NCBI GenBank assembly: GCA_035041965.1
Contig: JAPYMA010001681.1
Location: forward strand, 1-64,000
Source of the DNA: Anisakis pegreffii
Lineage: Eukaryota; Nematoda; Chromadorea; Rhabditida; Anisakidae
Reading direction: 5' to 3'
DNA length: 64,000 nucleotides
Position 1 is the stretch's first letter. Each line of letters opens with the position of its first letter. Below the pieces are notes generated by a model. That model worked only from the letters and a program-made list of their open reading frames with translations, searched no databases and was not told the DNA's origin. The position numbers and the translations under genes are program-made. Shown here piece by piece: positions 27,001 to 40,110 of the stretch.

Positions 27001-29437
27001 CTAGCTGATCAATGCGATGATAGATTTACTAATTGTTTTACCGAATACAAACTCAGATTTCGAAAGAGACTTCAAAACTTCTCTGCACGTGCAATCATTT
27101 GTTACTTAATGATTGATTATGACTTACTGTCAGTGTCCTGTAAACATGTCTCGAGCAGCAATCTGGGAACCGTCTTTTAAGAAGTATCTTGGCATTCAAC
27201 TCGTTCATTATTTTTATGATGCTAAAATTTGTTGTTTGATGAATCGTCCTCACTGGGTGCCTTCTGCTTTCTGTGAGGAACTTCCAGCAGATGGAGGTGT
27301 GTTAGAGGGCATACAAGGTGAAAATGTAGTGTTATATGTTGTAAGCTTCACAAATAGTCAAGCTCAACTGAGTACCTTTAGTGTTTTGTGCCTTTAGTAC
27401 CTTGACTGTTGTTCTTTTAGAGTAGGGCTTTCCGGAAACGAGATAATAACAACGTTTGGGATTTCTTCAGATTACTCTTGATTCATAAAATAATTTTATT
27501 AACAACTTTCTCTTCCAACTAATTAGTAGTTCAACTACTGGTATCATTTTCGAGCAGTCTTTTGTTTTCCTTTAAGGAGTTTTTGTTGTTTGTGTTTGGT
27601 AATGTATAGTGATTGGATTAATAGGGTCATTCAACGTTATTCTATTTGAACTACCGCTTTGAGCGACCAAAAATTTTATGTTTCATTGCAACATTGGAAA
27701 TCAGCGATAATTTTGTGGGTTCTTTCGGAAGGCACGGGTGTCGCATTCTCGTACGGCTTACGCCTTACAGATTTGATTGTTACTGTTCTTGATGAGACTT
27801 TTTTAGAGTGTTCTTCCGGTATTCGTTTCAGCTGAAAATCAGAAATTTCATACTTCAGATAGAGGGCACAAACTTTTTTTTTTTGGGGGGGGGGAACATC
27901 TTCAAAACTTCAATGGTTCTGAAGTGACCATGGGTGGTATTTGAGTTATATTACAATAGTTTAGCTGAGCTCAAAACAGTGGTCATTATAACGTTGACTA
28001 AAAAATCAGGCTTGATGTTGTCTTATTATGCCTTCGATTAGGTTTGTATTTTTAGTGTATGAAGATGTATTTGTTATGAATATTAATGAAATTCTTGTCC
28101 AATAAGTACTTGTACCGAAACGCATTCCCATCTTACAGTCACTCCTCCTATGCTAAGTGATTTTATAGTATTCAGACAGGTCCGAGTGGATGACAAAGTT
28201 GACGATATTCCCGATAAGGTCACAGAGTAAGACCGGGTTTGAAGGAGAGATATTCTTTGTGAGAAAGAATGGAATTTTCAGTCAGTCTTTTGACTTATCA
28301 ATAATGTCAAGAAACACTCAGGTGATTTGGTAAGCGATGAATTTTTTACTGTTCGACCCAGCTCCCGTTGAGTGTTCACTCCAAAAAAACGTTACATGCT
28401 CGGAAGTGATGAATGCTGAACTTAGTCTGATGGTAGTGCTACGGATCTCTCTGTAAGGACGCAATCAGAATTGCACTGAGCTCTTATAAACTTCAAAATC
28501 AGTTGATCGTTCCGTACTGATATAAATGCTATAATAAAAGCGATCTAACGATAAGTGGTCACTGATCACTATTATAACGATGGTGATTAGTAAGAAACAG
28601 AAAGACGCAATTGCCATTGCATTATGTTCACTTGGCGGTGTATTATGCAGCTATGTTGAAATGACATCAAACTGACGTTTTAATCTTTGTTTTACTATAT
28701 TTAAAATCATGATGAAAGCACAAAGCATCAATTTTGTTGTACGGCTTTTTCTTGACATGTACAACTCTTATCAAAGATTTAATGGAAAGAGATTAGTGAC
28801 ATACGATGTTATCAGTTAGTGCAATGATAACACTGCATCATATTGCACACCCGAACATGATAAAATAGTCACTTGCTTGCCATGTACAGAAAGGTGAAAT
28901 GTAGTAACTGTTCGTTGTTGGGTTATATAGATTTCGTCTCTTCCATCATATTCGTTCCGTTTTCTGCCAGTTTCATTAGTAACGTTCTCATTTTCAAGAA
29001 TTCTGCTTGAACGTGTCTCATTCGGTTTCAGACAGAACCATGGGGCTATCAGAAAGCTGAGCCCTATAAAACCAAGGTCAATTCTCCGACTTTCTGCAGT
29101 GCTTGACGTTACCAATTTGTGAGTGGTACCGAAGCACTCCACGTAACAACAGAATTAAGCTCCCTCCCCATTTGTGACAATAAAATCAGCCTACGTTCCT
29201 GAGTGCGTAGGGAGCTTCACCAAATATTAGGCTCTAGCCGCTGGTTCGACTCAAGTCAACGGTGATGCGAAACGCCTCCAAATAAGTAAATCCTAGAATG
29301 ATTTGAGTACATTGACAGTGCCGATATGTGTCTAAAACGAACTAAAACTAGAATATTGTCAGCGTTTTTCATTGAATCAAGCCAAAGTGAATTTGCGAAA
29401 TTAAAGTTTTAGATGTTGCAGAATTTAGCTTTTGGAA
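27001..29437. other. non-coding between neuferricin and transporter, with T11G10 run
   Basis: Eleven T directly followed by ten G lie at 27874-27894. Two ORFs look mildly protein-like: plus 27113-27397 (ending near a GTAAGC donor) and minus 28816-29142 (108 codons, no ATG). Neither has a recognised motif, so I do not call them. A possible trans-splice or splice acceptor (GAATTTAG) sits at about 29428, just before the transporter ATG. Confidence 0.4.
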
Positions 29438-32400
29438 ATGGCGGATTTTGCGAGATTGAACGCGAATCGTTTTCATATACTGATGTTCATATTATGGCAA
29501 ATCGCACTCTTATTCTGCGCTCAGCAAATATTTCCAATCTTTTACGATTATTACCCAAACCGTAAATGTGATGACACCTATGGTATGTTACATGCAAGTT
29601 GTTTTATAGCTTCACATCGGATCTAATACTCTTGCTTCTCATCTACGTTGCAAGCCCATAATCGAGTTCATCGTTCCAAAGCAGACCAATTTTGAGATGA
29701 AGCGAGCAATCAAAAGTGATGACAGCTGAAACCCAACCTGCATCGGTTGAAAACTGATTGAATTTATTTCGAAAATCGATTACCATTGAGAGAATCAAAA
29801 TTCTTTCACTCTCCTATTAAAAGTACTTCAAACCGAAGAATTAAAAGTACTTCAAACCGAAGAAGCATCCTAGTCGAAGATGATCAATAATCCACCGAAC
29901 TTCGGTCGTTTACCATTGCTGGCCGTTGTATTGTGAATGTAAATGACACTCACAATATTCTTTGTGTTTGCAACAAAAGAAATTAATCCGCTCCAAAGTA
30001 TGTATTATGTCATGTTTTCACAGCGATAACGAACACTTATTGTCGATTTGAAGTTTATTCTCGTCACAGCTATATGCACCTACTCAAAAGTTGTTCTGCA
30101 AAATTATTTGCAGTTTAACTGATCATGGCTCAGTAAGATAAACGCCAAACACCTGGAAGCAAAAAGCTTTATGTTCCAGTTTTAGTTTAATTTAGACTCT
30201 TATCAGCATTGTTTTTGCTGCAAACATATTGGTTAAGGCCACCTTATAACGTTCAAACAATTCAGTGAACATTGCTATAATTTAGGTGCAGGCGTATGGA
30301 ATATTTCATCAGATGACTGCATGCCAATCCACAGTGAACAATGCGTGCTCCTTCAGAAGTGCCATAATATTTCGTTGTTGCACGTGGATTTCCACGGCAT
30401 TGTTGAATATTTTGGTCTCTATTGTGGTCAGCAGTCATATTCGTCAACCCTGGTATCATTTTTTCACTTTTTTAAATTTTTAGGCAATCAAGCCTCGGTA
30501 TCGAGCTGGTGTGAGCTTAATTTGAAACCATAACTTCAATTAAAACCCAGAACAATTTCCAATTTTGGACTGTCACTTCGGATGCAGTATATCGGGAGTG
30601 AATATCTTATGAAGTAATCTTATTTCGCTCAACCTAAAATCGCTCAACCTAAACTCAACAACGAATTCCTCGCTGATTTACGTATGCATCAAAATTGCAA
30701 TGCTCGTTGGTTTTGATGAATAATTCAAAAGAGCACGACTCAGATGCAATAGACTAATAACACACGTTCCAGGTGAGTACACTTCAGTTCATTGGAGTTC
30801 TGTGTGGTACAATAACGTATGGACACTTAGGCGATTATTTCGGTCGAAAAGCAGTCTCGTTATTTGGTATTACAGTAGGAATGATCTGCGGTATCGTAGG
30901 TGGTAAGACCGCGATATTATTTGGGATATTATAGAATAAAAGCATAAGTAAAACAGTGTTCAGCCATGAGCTGACTATGAGAAACTGTTTCGAAAGCTGG
31001 TGGGAACCGCTGTGATTTGCTATCATGGACTACAGCAGCATAAATTTGACACTGGGCCTGAAAATTGTGATTCCAAATCGTCAGTGAATTCAAATAGATA
31101 TAAAGAATCATTCAGAATCAATTGTGAATTTCAGGTCTATCAGTTTCATGGCAAATGTTTGCGGTACTTCGTTTCTTTGTTGGTACTTCAATTGCATGTG
31201 TATTAGTTGTGTTCTATACTTATGTCCTCGAACTGATTCTACCTGAACAACGTGTCTTTCTCAGATCCTTCTTCAACTGGGTTCGTGGATTTGCATCTTT
31301 AGAACGGTCACAAAAATGTTCCCGAAGTGGGGTCATTGTTGAAGAATTTCGTTTCAAACAGATCGAATTGATTGGACCAATGATAAAACATCCTTGTTCT
31401 GTGGATTGATTGACTGTGAAGGATATCATACTTCATTGATTATCGTTGAGAAACATTACTGTGATTGTTTAACCGAACATTTTTTCGTGATCCTTCTTGA
31501 AAGTTAATTACAATATATGTATAAAGCGCATCATTGGATAGTGAGAAATGTTTAAGGGTTACGCGAGACTCATTTTCACTCTTGTCTGCTTCTTATTACC
31601 ACACTGGAGAGTGGCAAGTATCGTGACGTCTGCGCTCATATCCCCCCTCATTCCCATCATTGCATTTCTTCTACCCGAGACTCCTAAATGGTACACGTCG
31701 AAACAGCGATTTGAGGACGCAGAACGTGCATACAAGCGGGTCAATTGGATTAGCGGTCAACAAGGTTGTACATTCAGAATTAATTGTTCTAGTTCACCCA
31801 ATAAGCCGAAATCATTTTGTTGACACGTAACTTTCTGGAGAATGTCGGTGAAACAAGTCAAAATAACAAAGGAACAGCTTCTTGAAGTCTCTTCCTGCGT
31901 ACTGCGTTACGACGAGAAATTTTCATATTTTCGCACTTGAGTAAGAGGAAACAAAACGGTTTGTCAAGAAATACTCTGACTGAATACTAGCGAAATTGAA
32001 ATTTTATTCACTAGTGCCAATTCACGAAGCGATGCACTCACTGAATCATGAAAATCGCCTAACTGCAGATACTGAAACAATTAGTGCTGAACATTTGAGA
32101 GCCGAATTCGAAAGTGCGGATAAACGCGTTTACACAATAATGAATCTCTTATCGAATCGTCAACTTGCATCTCGAACTGTTGTTATGTGCGTTCTGTGGT
32201 TTGCGACCAGGTGACGCCTTACTTTGAGCGTATTGCTGATCCATCAAAGAATTTGACGTATCACCGACATTTTTATGGATTATTTGTTTGAAATTGCATA
32301 GAATCGATCCTTAAATGTTGCCGAGAACGGACGACGAAAAGTGCATTGCCTCGATTCACATCGATATCAGTTTGACTTTTCGATTAACAAAAACGAACAC

Positions 32401-34079
32401 GATGAACCAATTAATTTTCATTGCAGTCTGAGCGCATTTGGAAGCGATTTAAATTCAGGCAATCTTGGTGGTAATTTCTACTTGAATCAGTTCATCATGA
32501 GCCTTGCGATTGCATTCTCCAAAATTGTGAGTTGGCACTTGTTGCCGATGCTTGTGTGTATGTCTGCGTTCTAAACGTCATTTTTCAAAATTCCATCTGA
32601 CTTTGATTCCTGCTACAATGAAAAATTCCATGTGCATGTCATATTCTCAGTGAGACGTTTGTACTGACGCTATAGTTTATTATTTCATTTCTGCAGTTAT
32701 CGTTTGCACCGTTGCCATTTTCATGATTGCATGTTCTAGTAAAAATGGAAAACAATGATAAGTGTCGAAAGTTTTAGAATAAATATGCTTAGGATTACAT
32801 GTTAGTGTTAGAAGCACATTTTCCTCTGATACTATCATACACTCACCATGCAATAGTTGTTGTAGGCAATCTATATTCTCGATTCGCTTATTCCAAAATT
32901 CAGTAGGCGTTTACTGCATCAGATACCACAAGGTCTAATGGTATGTTGCTACGCCAGCATTATGTTCATCATGATATTTGGTGAATCAGCAAAATGCGAA
33001 GAAAAAAGCAACTCACCAACTGACATTGCAAGTATGCCACAGATTTTTCTTATTTTGATTGACAACATTTATGAAGATGTTGAACAAATTACAATATCAA
33101 GTTGATTGGTTTTGATTACGAAAACTCGGGGAAAAAATGATGACGAAAGCAGGCAATATATGTTCTCGATTCGCTTATTCCAAAATTCAACGGGCACTTA
33201 TTGCATCAGACACCACAAGGTCTGATGGATGTTGCTACACGAGCATTATGATCATCATATAATACATAATGATATCCACAATATTAATGGTACGCTGTGG
33301 AAGTGACTAATTCATTAAAGCCAACAAGGATAATTGTTATTTGCAAGTACGTTCATTCTAGGATGTGATCTTCTAATATTATGATATGTTCGGTTATGGA
33401 TTTAGTTTTCAATTTCAGTAATCGTAATTAATATAGTCGGTGTTTCATTGATTGAAATCACCTGGGATGCATGTTATTTATGCGCTGTCGAAAGTTTCCC
33501 CACTGAGGTTCGTAGCATTGGAATGGGAACGTGTTCATTACTGGCAAGAATTGGAGCACTTATCGCTCCACAGGTGATTGTTTGATGAATACAATCAAAT
33601 TTTTGAAAATAGTGTAAATTAGTGATGATCACATTAACATCACCGTAATGTTAACTTAATGAATTATACTGATCCTCAATTAATATTCCAGTCTTACTCT
33701 AGTATTTATCAAAACAAATGCTTCGTCAAAGATCGAATGATTTCTGTAAAAATTGTTCAAATAATTCATTCCATTCGAACTGATAATTGAAATTAATTTC
33801 GAAATTTTCTGTGAACATCGAATTTCAAAATTTCAGATGGCTTATATGTCATCGTATTACAAAGCTGCACCGTACATTCTTGTTGTCGTGATCGGATTAA
33901 TCAGTTTCATTGTTTCGATTGTCTTTCTGCGCGATACAAAGGGAGTCGAATTGGTTGGCTTATTGGGAACAACAAAATCGAATCAATCAGTCGCAAAGGA
34001 TTTTTCAACGGCAACAACAATTTCTGCATTGGAATGTGATTTTAAGCTGAATGAGAATTGCACAAAAGAGACCGAATGA
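29438..34079 (+). CDS. organic ion transporter, SLC22/MFS family, ten exons
   Basis: A plasma-membrane major-facilitator carrier for organic cations or anions. Exons: 29438-29582, 30286-30452, 30773-30902, 31135-31280, 31557-31764, 32015-32210, 32427-32526, 32866-33031, 33419-33573 and 33837-34079 (1656 nt, 551 aa, the usual family length), every phase matching. TM1 is FHILMFILWQIALLFC. A Cys-rich extracellular loop follows (KCDDTYG, SSDDCMP, SEQCVLLQKC), then FHGIVEYFGLYC, the family's SIVxEWDLxC region. MFS motif A is GHLGDYFGRKA; its mid-protein counterpart is LDSLIPKFSRRLL. FLLPETPKWYTSKQRFEDA is the PESPRWL site before the large cytosolic loop, and VESFPTEVRSIGMG is the SLC22 signature before the last helices. 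The start is the first ATG, after an in-frame TTG. Exon 8 begins at a TTGTAG acceptor. A decayed copy of that exon lies in the next intron. Substrate cannot be told from sequence. Confidence 0.92.
29817..29864. repeat. 24-bp exact tandem duplication
   Basis: TTAAAAGTACTTCAAACCGA plus GAA is present twice back to back (29817-29840 and 29841-29864) in intron 1 of the transporter gene. The copies are identical, so the event is recent. Confidence 0.95.
33151..33260 (+). pseudogene. decayed duplicate of transporter exon 8
   Basis: This ~110-bp block in the intron after exon 8 matches 32864-32975, offset by 287 bp. It keeps an AG acceptor (AAAGCAG) and the same frame at first: AIYVLDSLIPKF, where the working exon has AIYILDSLIPKF. 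The conserved SRR has become NGH. A one-base deletion after LLHQTPQGLM then shifts the frame and leads to a TGA at about 33249-33251. It may once have been an alternative exon. It now has no usable donor. Confidence 0.85.
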
Positions 34080-37000
34080 AATTGAGGGGATATGAAACTT
34101 TCGATTGCCTGATTAGTGCAAATATGGAAATATGAAACTAAACTCATTGTTGCGAATTGGACGAATTTTACTTTCAATCTTTGGCGAACGGAATTCTTAA
34201 AATGGTGAGTGCTGAAATAGTAACTGGATCGAATCGAAGAGTGAGTGAGGTCCGATGATGCATTAAATAACTTTCTCGATGTGAATGCATTAACGAATGT
34301 TTGCTTCCCGAATGAACGCTTGTGACGTTATATCAATCACATCATGAACTGTACAAATGCTCCCATCGAAATAAATTAACTGCCAATAAAAGATGTATTG
34401 AAAATCTGAAAAGTGATCCTCAGTGATCAAGGGATTAATTTGTCAGAAACTGAAGTGTTCAGCTGTGATTACTGTCATTGTTATCGTGAATATTTTATTA
34501 TTGGTCTTAAATTGATTAAATTGTCATTTCAAACACTATTACTGATGTTTAAGCTCAAATTCCATTTCATATTCAGTGTATTGCTAAAGAAAAGTCACAT
34601 TCTTGATAATATTGATAATACTGATGTCAATATATAGAAAACAATTGTTATTTTTAAACAACAAATATGTGAACAACATGTTTGAATGCATTCGTTCCAT
34701 CTGAATGCATGAAACATTTTGCATTTGGTTTGGTTCAGTCAGCGTTGCACAAATGAGAAAATGAAACTTCAAGAAGTCAATTGTATCAATAAGAGAAATA
34801 GTTTTTCACATGCTAATAAAATGGAATTTCTGGAGGTAGGCAGAAGGGAATCAATCATCTTACTTCTAACGGTAGATGATGACAAGTTGAACTTATTGAA
34901 CTGACGAATACGGTAGTATTATCTGTAAACAATCTTTAATAGTTGAAATACGATTTAAAAAAAACTCGTTTCCGTATTGTGATTGTAACAGTTCGCGCGG
35001 AAACAGGATCACTGCCTATATATATATAACAGTCCGAAGCATTAGTTTCATCTCACAGTCAGTGATTTCATAAACTATAAGAGCAGTGATTTCACCCTTC
35101 ACTTCATTGCTCCATTTCTACTGGTGAATGGCAGTAGTACCTCCGAGTCTTCGTAACTACGGTAACTAGCCAAGCCCACAAATTACGGTAGTTAGTCACG
35201 CCCGCACTTGACGAAAACGTTACAAATCGAGTAAAGACACGAACGGTTGAAAAGTCAGAAACGGTCACACACACATTTATCTGTTTGAGTGACGGGGAAT
35301 GATCCATGCTAATTTATTATTTAATCTAATCTCATGTTGTAAGCGGTGGATCACAACATGCAAGCTTTGTCGTGCTTACAAGCTAAAGAAAGGCCATCTG
35401 GACTACGCACATGCATTCATAAATTTCTCGTCATTTTGGTCCCATCCACTTTTAGTAGCCACGACCAATGATAATATTAGTGGTGAGAATTTCTAAGATT
35501 CTGAACGGCAATCGGCGAATGGAATCGTTGCATCAAACTGTCCACTACTATTATAGCCTTGTAATTATAAATAACCTTGTAAAACCTTGCATTAGTAATG
35601 AGCCTTGTAATACCTTGTAATAATATCACCTTGTAATAACAAACCATCGACGTAATTCTGATCAATCGCAAACCTAATCAATTCATATCTATGGAAATAA
35701 TCTCCTTCTGAACACGACTGAGACCAACCAATTTGTTATAGTGTTTGCAAGAGCAATCACTCGTTTCCTTGCAATTCTCAAATCAATAAATCAGCAAACC
35801 AAATACAATGCAAGATTTTGATACGTAACCTCTCCCAGAGGAGAAACCGAGAAGGTTTTTACGATAACACACTATACACAACGGAAAAATTGAGCAGAAG
35901 TCATAGACGGCAGCTTTTCCTGTGCAAACCTGTAACTGTTAAACACTCATGACCATTCAAGCTTCCTGATCTCATCGCGGGATTCACCCTAACATCCTAG
36001 TCACACTATAAATGCTTTATCCCTTGTTGCTTCTCCATCCGTACTCTGTGCTAACGATGTTTGAAGAACGGTTTTACACAACCCTGTTTCCCTTCAAGCG
36101 AATCCATTATCCTAATCCAGTGTCATGCCATCATGTTTTTCAAAACAATCTAAATCACTGTTCCAGACATCATTCACTATGCCCTAAGATATGTGTGACG
36201 ATCTTCTCATGAAATGATCCTGATCTATGATTGAAATATTTTGCTTTATCTCTAACAGTATGTTGCACTAGCACATTTTCAAAATTGCTTCTCAAATCGA
36301 TAATTCGAAAACCCTTCCAGTTTCAAGTTTTTCTTCCCTAACTACAATGCAAGCAGTCGTGATAAAACCACACCATAAACTTACAGGCACTAAACTACAA
36401 TGGCTGCCGTCATGACAATTCTAAACTCGTTAAAACTGAAGATACCGATAGCTTGTGTAATGTGTGGTAACACGTGGAAAAACATTTATGCAGCTGTCAC
36501 GCCACGCACCACTGGTATTTTCAAATTTATTCCAATATCGGCAAAGTTGTGAGCTTACTTCCAGGCAAGAGTATCAAACTCGAGCCAGACCCTGACATGT
36601 GCCATAGAATTGTACCCGGGGCCTCCAGCAGGCTGCCTATGCACTTTGCGATTCCACCTCGCTCATGGAATGCCACCAAACAATGCCTAGCAATGTTTCC
36701 CTCCATTATGCCTGGCGTGACAGCATCAAAAACACGATAAGATCAACGACGGGATGAGCACAGCGATGATCGCACGAAACAATCACATAATAAAAACGAG
36801 AAGTAATTACATAAGCAACAACAACAACAGCAAGGGGACAACCAAACAAATATTCAAATAAATACGAGATTTCAATGCCCATATCCAATCGGACAATTCG
36901 AAATAGGATGACACGGATAAATTCTAACTGAATAATTTGAAAACGAAATCTAATCAAGTCGGCTGCCATCGTTTCGGTTCAACTCAAAAGTAGTTTGAGT

Positions 37001-37300
37001 TCAAGTCATGCTAATGCTAAGTAAAGCTTGACTCAGGTCTTGCTTCCTCTGAAAGGTATAAGAGCAATCCGAGGAATACTACCTGGCTTTCAGTTACCTA
37101 TGTCATCAACTGGGTGCGCCAATAATAAAGCTTGAGAAAAATTCATGATATTACCCCGAAAATGCTGCTTCAAAAACACTAATTTTCTTTATAACCTGCA
37201 CATCGACACATTCCAACTCTGAGAAGACACTGTGCAAGCATCCAAGAGAAAATTCTAATCCCTCTGCACAAATCAAACCACAATCATCCAATTCAACCCT
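34080..37300. other. non-coding, TATA-like run and CCTTGTAAT repeats
   Basis: After the transporter stop, AATAAA-type signals lie near 34369 and 34384. An alternating CTATATATATATAACAG stretch sits at about 35016-35030. Two imperfect copies of a ~26-bp unit (ACGGTAACTAGCCAAGCCCA and ACGGTAGTTAGTCACGCCCG) lie at about 35158-35205. From 35555 to 35640 the motif CCTTGTAATA recurs about six times. ORFs at 36474-36740 and elsewhere lack support. Confidence 0.45.
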
Positions 37301-37309
37301 AGCTCGTGA

Positions 37310-38800
37310 TATAAGCTCTCGAAACTGGTCAGTTATTGAAAACAAAAGCGATGACTTATCAATTACCTTATTAGCACTAATTAAAGACAATAACTGCACT
37401 GGCAAGGGAAATAAGGATTGCATCGTAAAAGTGTATGAATGCCATCATGACACTAGCTAATAGATAAGCTTCGGCGAGTAACCACAAACACCTGAGAGAT
37501 TTCTCCTCATAACACATTTGATAACATTGGAAGTTTATTCCAGCTGTTATCAAACAGCACTACGAGTAACACGTTCTTCGAGTCACCACTTAGCGACTCG
37601 ACTCTACAGGTGAGTGGTCCAGGCGAACTTTCCAGACCTACCGCTAACTTCATAAGGCGATTCATACCCTACGTTAGTGAAACTCAATTTTTGGGGAACA
37701 TTTTCTTCTTTTGATATGCTAGCACAGCCATTATCAACATCTGAGGTTAGCTCTCCCGCAAACTAACTAATACGTTATTTTTAATGCTATAACTTTAGAC
37801 TAAGATTCAAGCTCTCGGAAGTGGTCAACTATTGAAGATAAACTTCGGAAGTTGGTGTTCATTGAAAACCTTTCCCCAAATGAAGAGGGTATAGTGCTTC
37901 TTATCCCATTCGAATGGATTGTTTGAGGTTATCGAGTATCTTAGTAGCACAAGTGATGAATGATAACTACACTGGCAAGGGACATAAGGATATGATCATA
38001 GAATTGTATGAATGCCATCATGACACTAGCTAATAGATAAGCTTCGGCGAGTAACCACAAACACCTGAGAGATTTCTCCTTATAATGCATTTAGCAACAT
38101 TTAAACGGAGTGAAATGACTTCATGTATGCAGCCAATGGCCAACCCGATGACAATTCTCCCCTGTTAAGGGAAAGTGCGCACGGTGGGTCCGGGAACCCC
38201 CGTTACCTGAGAAAATGCCCGAAGACACTACCCAGGCCAACTTACGCGCATTCCCTATCCCCGGTCAAATCGGCGCCTTTCCCGGGCCGGGAACGCCCGT
38301 CATATGTTCCGAAGAATGAATGCTAGCGATACTCGGGTAAATATCGGTAGCATATTTTGAGTTGTTTCTCCCCGATTCGCCGAGACTGCCGGTAGGCGGG
38401 GAACGCCTGTCGCATTTCCCTAAACCTAGCCCCTCTTGTTGGCAGCTCGACGGGTTGGGATCACCCACGCAACCAAAATTTGCATTTTTAATATGACCAT
38501 TGGCTACACCCAATCTATCATTGCAACCCAGCTTAACTGCCACTAAATAACATTACGAGGGAGGAGGTCTTCGAGTCACCCATGTAGTAACTCGACTCTA
38601 CAGGATGAGTGGTCCAGGCGAACTTTCCAGACCTACCGCTAACTTCATAAGGCGATTCATACCCTACGTTAGTGAAACTCATTTTAGAGGGATAGTTTTT
38701 TCGTTATCATATGCCAGTGCAGTTATTAACAATACCAGTCAGAGCTCCTCCCGCAATTAACTAAGCATTATCTCATGTGATACCTCTATCTTCAAAAGCG
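37310..38800. repeat. tandemly duplicated ~500-bp unit, second copy with GC-rich insert
   Basis: Unit 1 (about 37310-37807) and unit 2 (about 37808-38800) share ordered blocks: AAGCTCTCGGAAGTGGTCA, then GCCATCATGACACTAGCTAA (37441 and 38013), then GAGTGGTCCAGGCGAACTTT (37614 and 38605) and a long near-identical stretch ending TACGTTAGTGAAACTCA. Between the last two blocks unit 2 carries about 430-460 extra bases (roughly 38100-38560) that are strikingly GC-rich. No coding capacity is seen. Confidence 0.8.
38100..38560. mobile_element. GC-rich insertion, possible non-autonomous element
   Basis: GC-rich against AT-rich surroundings, and absent from the sister repeat unit. The motif GGGAACGCCCGT or a variant occurs about every 100 bp (near 38191, 38289 and 38399), so the insert itself is a decayed tandem repeat. 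I find no clear terminal repeats or target duplication. ORFs at 38123-38326 and minus 38265-38543 reflect base composition only. Confidence 0.5.
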
Positions 38801-38904
38801 ATGAGTTCCGAGAGCTTGTTTCTCAGCCTTACTGCGTCAGGTTATGTATATAACTAAACATCCTCTGAATCGCATGCTAATGTGCCTCACAGTGAGGTTG
38901 AACT

Positions 38905-39080
38905 AACATTTCATCAAGTCAAGTCAAAGCCTAGTCAATTCATGTCTACGTCAATCGAAACTTATATAAGAAGCTGAAAGCCAGGTTTAGGTCGAGGCCA
39001 GTCAAGCTCAAACTTTTAATGTTAAGTCAAATGTCAAGCTAAGTCAAGCTACTGCCAAGCTAAGTCAACTGTCAGCAAAT
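38905..39080. repeat. degenerate AAGTCAAGCT tandem repeat
   Basis: AAGTCAAGCT and close variants (AAGTCAAAG, AAGTCAAATGTCAAGCT, AAGCTAAGTCAA) recur through this stretch. A small perfect hairpin CTCTGG-CT-CCAGAG follows near 39210. Confidence 0.7.
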
Positions 39081-39299
39081 GTGCTAATCTCGTACCTATG
39101 GTAGAGTCCAACATGTAATAGAGTCCACATCGAAGGGGATGACGGGGTGCACAAAATGAATAAAAATTTTTCAATTAGGTGGAATGGGCCAGTCCAAGTC
39201 CCTACCTCTGGCTCCAGAGTTAAGCGGGTCATCACGTGCCGCATCCCTCCTTCGCCCTACCACATCCCATACAAAAAAGTTCACAATGCTGGCAACAAT

Positions 39300-39880
39300 G
39301 ATAAATATCCAAAATGAATGAATAAATAAAATTGTGGCATAAATAAAATTATACTAAATTATACATACAATGCCTATACATTATAATACATACACAATAC
39401 ATAAACAATACACTATACATTATAATTAATAAATAAATTTAATAATCAAAAATTCCATCCTAAAGGGCAGCAGATAATCGCGGATCCTCTCGTAAGTTAG
39501 TTGATAACACTAGACTATCGCCTACTGAACTTCTCAGCCCATGACAATACAGTGGCAGTTTCAATATTAACAATACAATAATAGTGCAAATAATAATAAC
39601 AACTAAATTAACAATCACTAAAAAATCCCCCCAGTTAATATATACAATGCATCATTAATATCTTTAGAAACATATTTCAATTAACAACGATAACATTGAA
39701 CAATACGTCACAATATCTACACCACTGTATTGTCAACTAATTTCAAAAAGTCGGTTTCATTTAAACAGTCATTTACAAACACTTACTACTATACATTTAC
39801 AAATATTCACAATATTATTCAAACGTTCTAAAATTCACAATACAATTATTTACAATTACAATTCAATTAAAGAATGAAAT
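39300..39880. repeat. AT-rich low-complexity region
   Basis: Simple sequence dominated by AATACATA, ATTATAAT, AATAAATA and ACAATA-type words. No genes. Confidence 0.75.
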
Positions 39881-40110
39881 AATGAAGCATGCAAAAAGTG
39901 GTCACTGACCACGACTTAATTTTATTCCTGGTCTCTAGGTTCAAATAGAAGTGAAAATAAATAGTGAAAAATGAGGAGTTGTTCAACTCCGGATTATTTA
40001 TCCAAGTTCTAATGAAAAGAAAATAAAGTTCAATCTCCTAACCCAGCGCTTCCACGCGCTATCATGTCGGTTGTTGTTGTTTGGTTGTATATCTTTTCAT
40101 ACTGAATTTG

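Noticed and set aside
29215..29285. tRNA-like sequence with GGTTCGACTC
   Set aside because: The B-box-like words are present, but the bases around them cannot form T, anticodon and acceptor stems.
32695..32760. 14-nt micro-exon or stop-disrupted exon between transporter exons 7 and 8
   Set aside because: I first thought the gene was broken here, because this frame reaches TGA. Starting exon 8 at 32866 after TTGTAG gives phase agreement and the expected helix plus LDSxxPKFSRR, so the gene is intact.
38123..38543. ORFs on both strands in the GC-rich insert
   Set aside because: Fewer stops are expected from GC content alone; no start context, motif or consistent strand.
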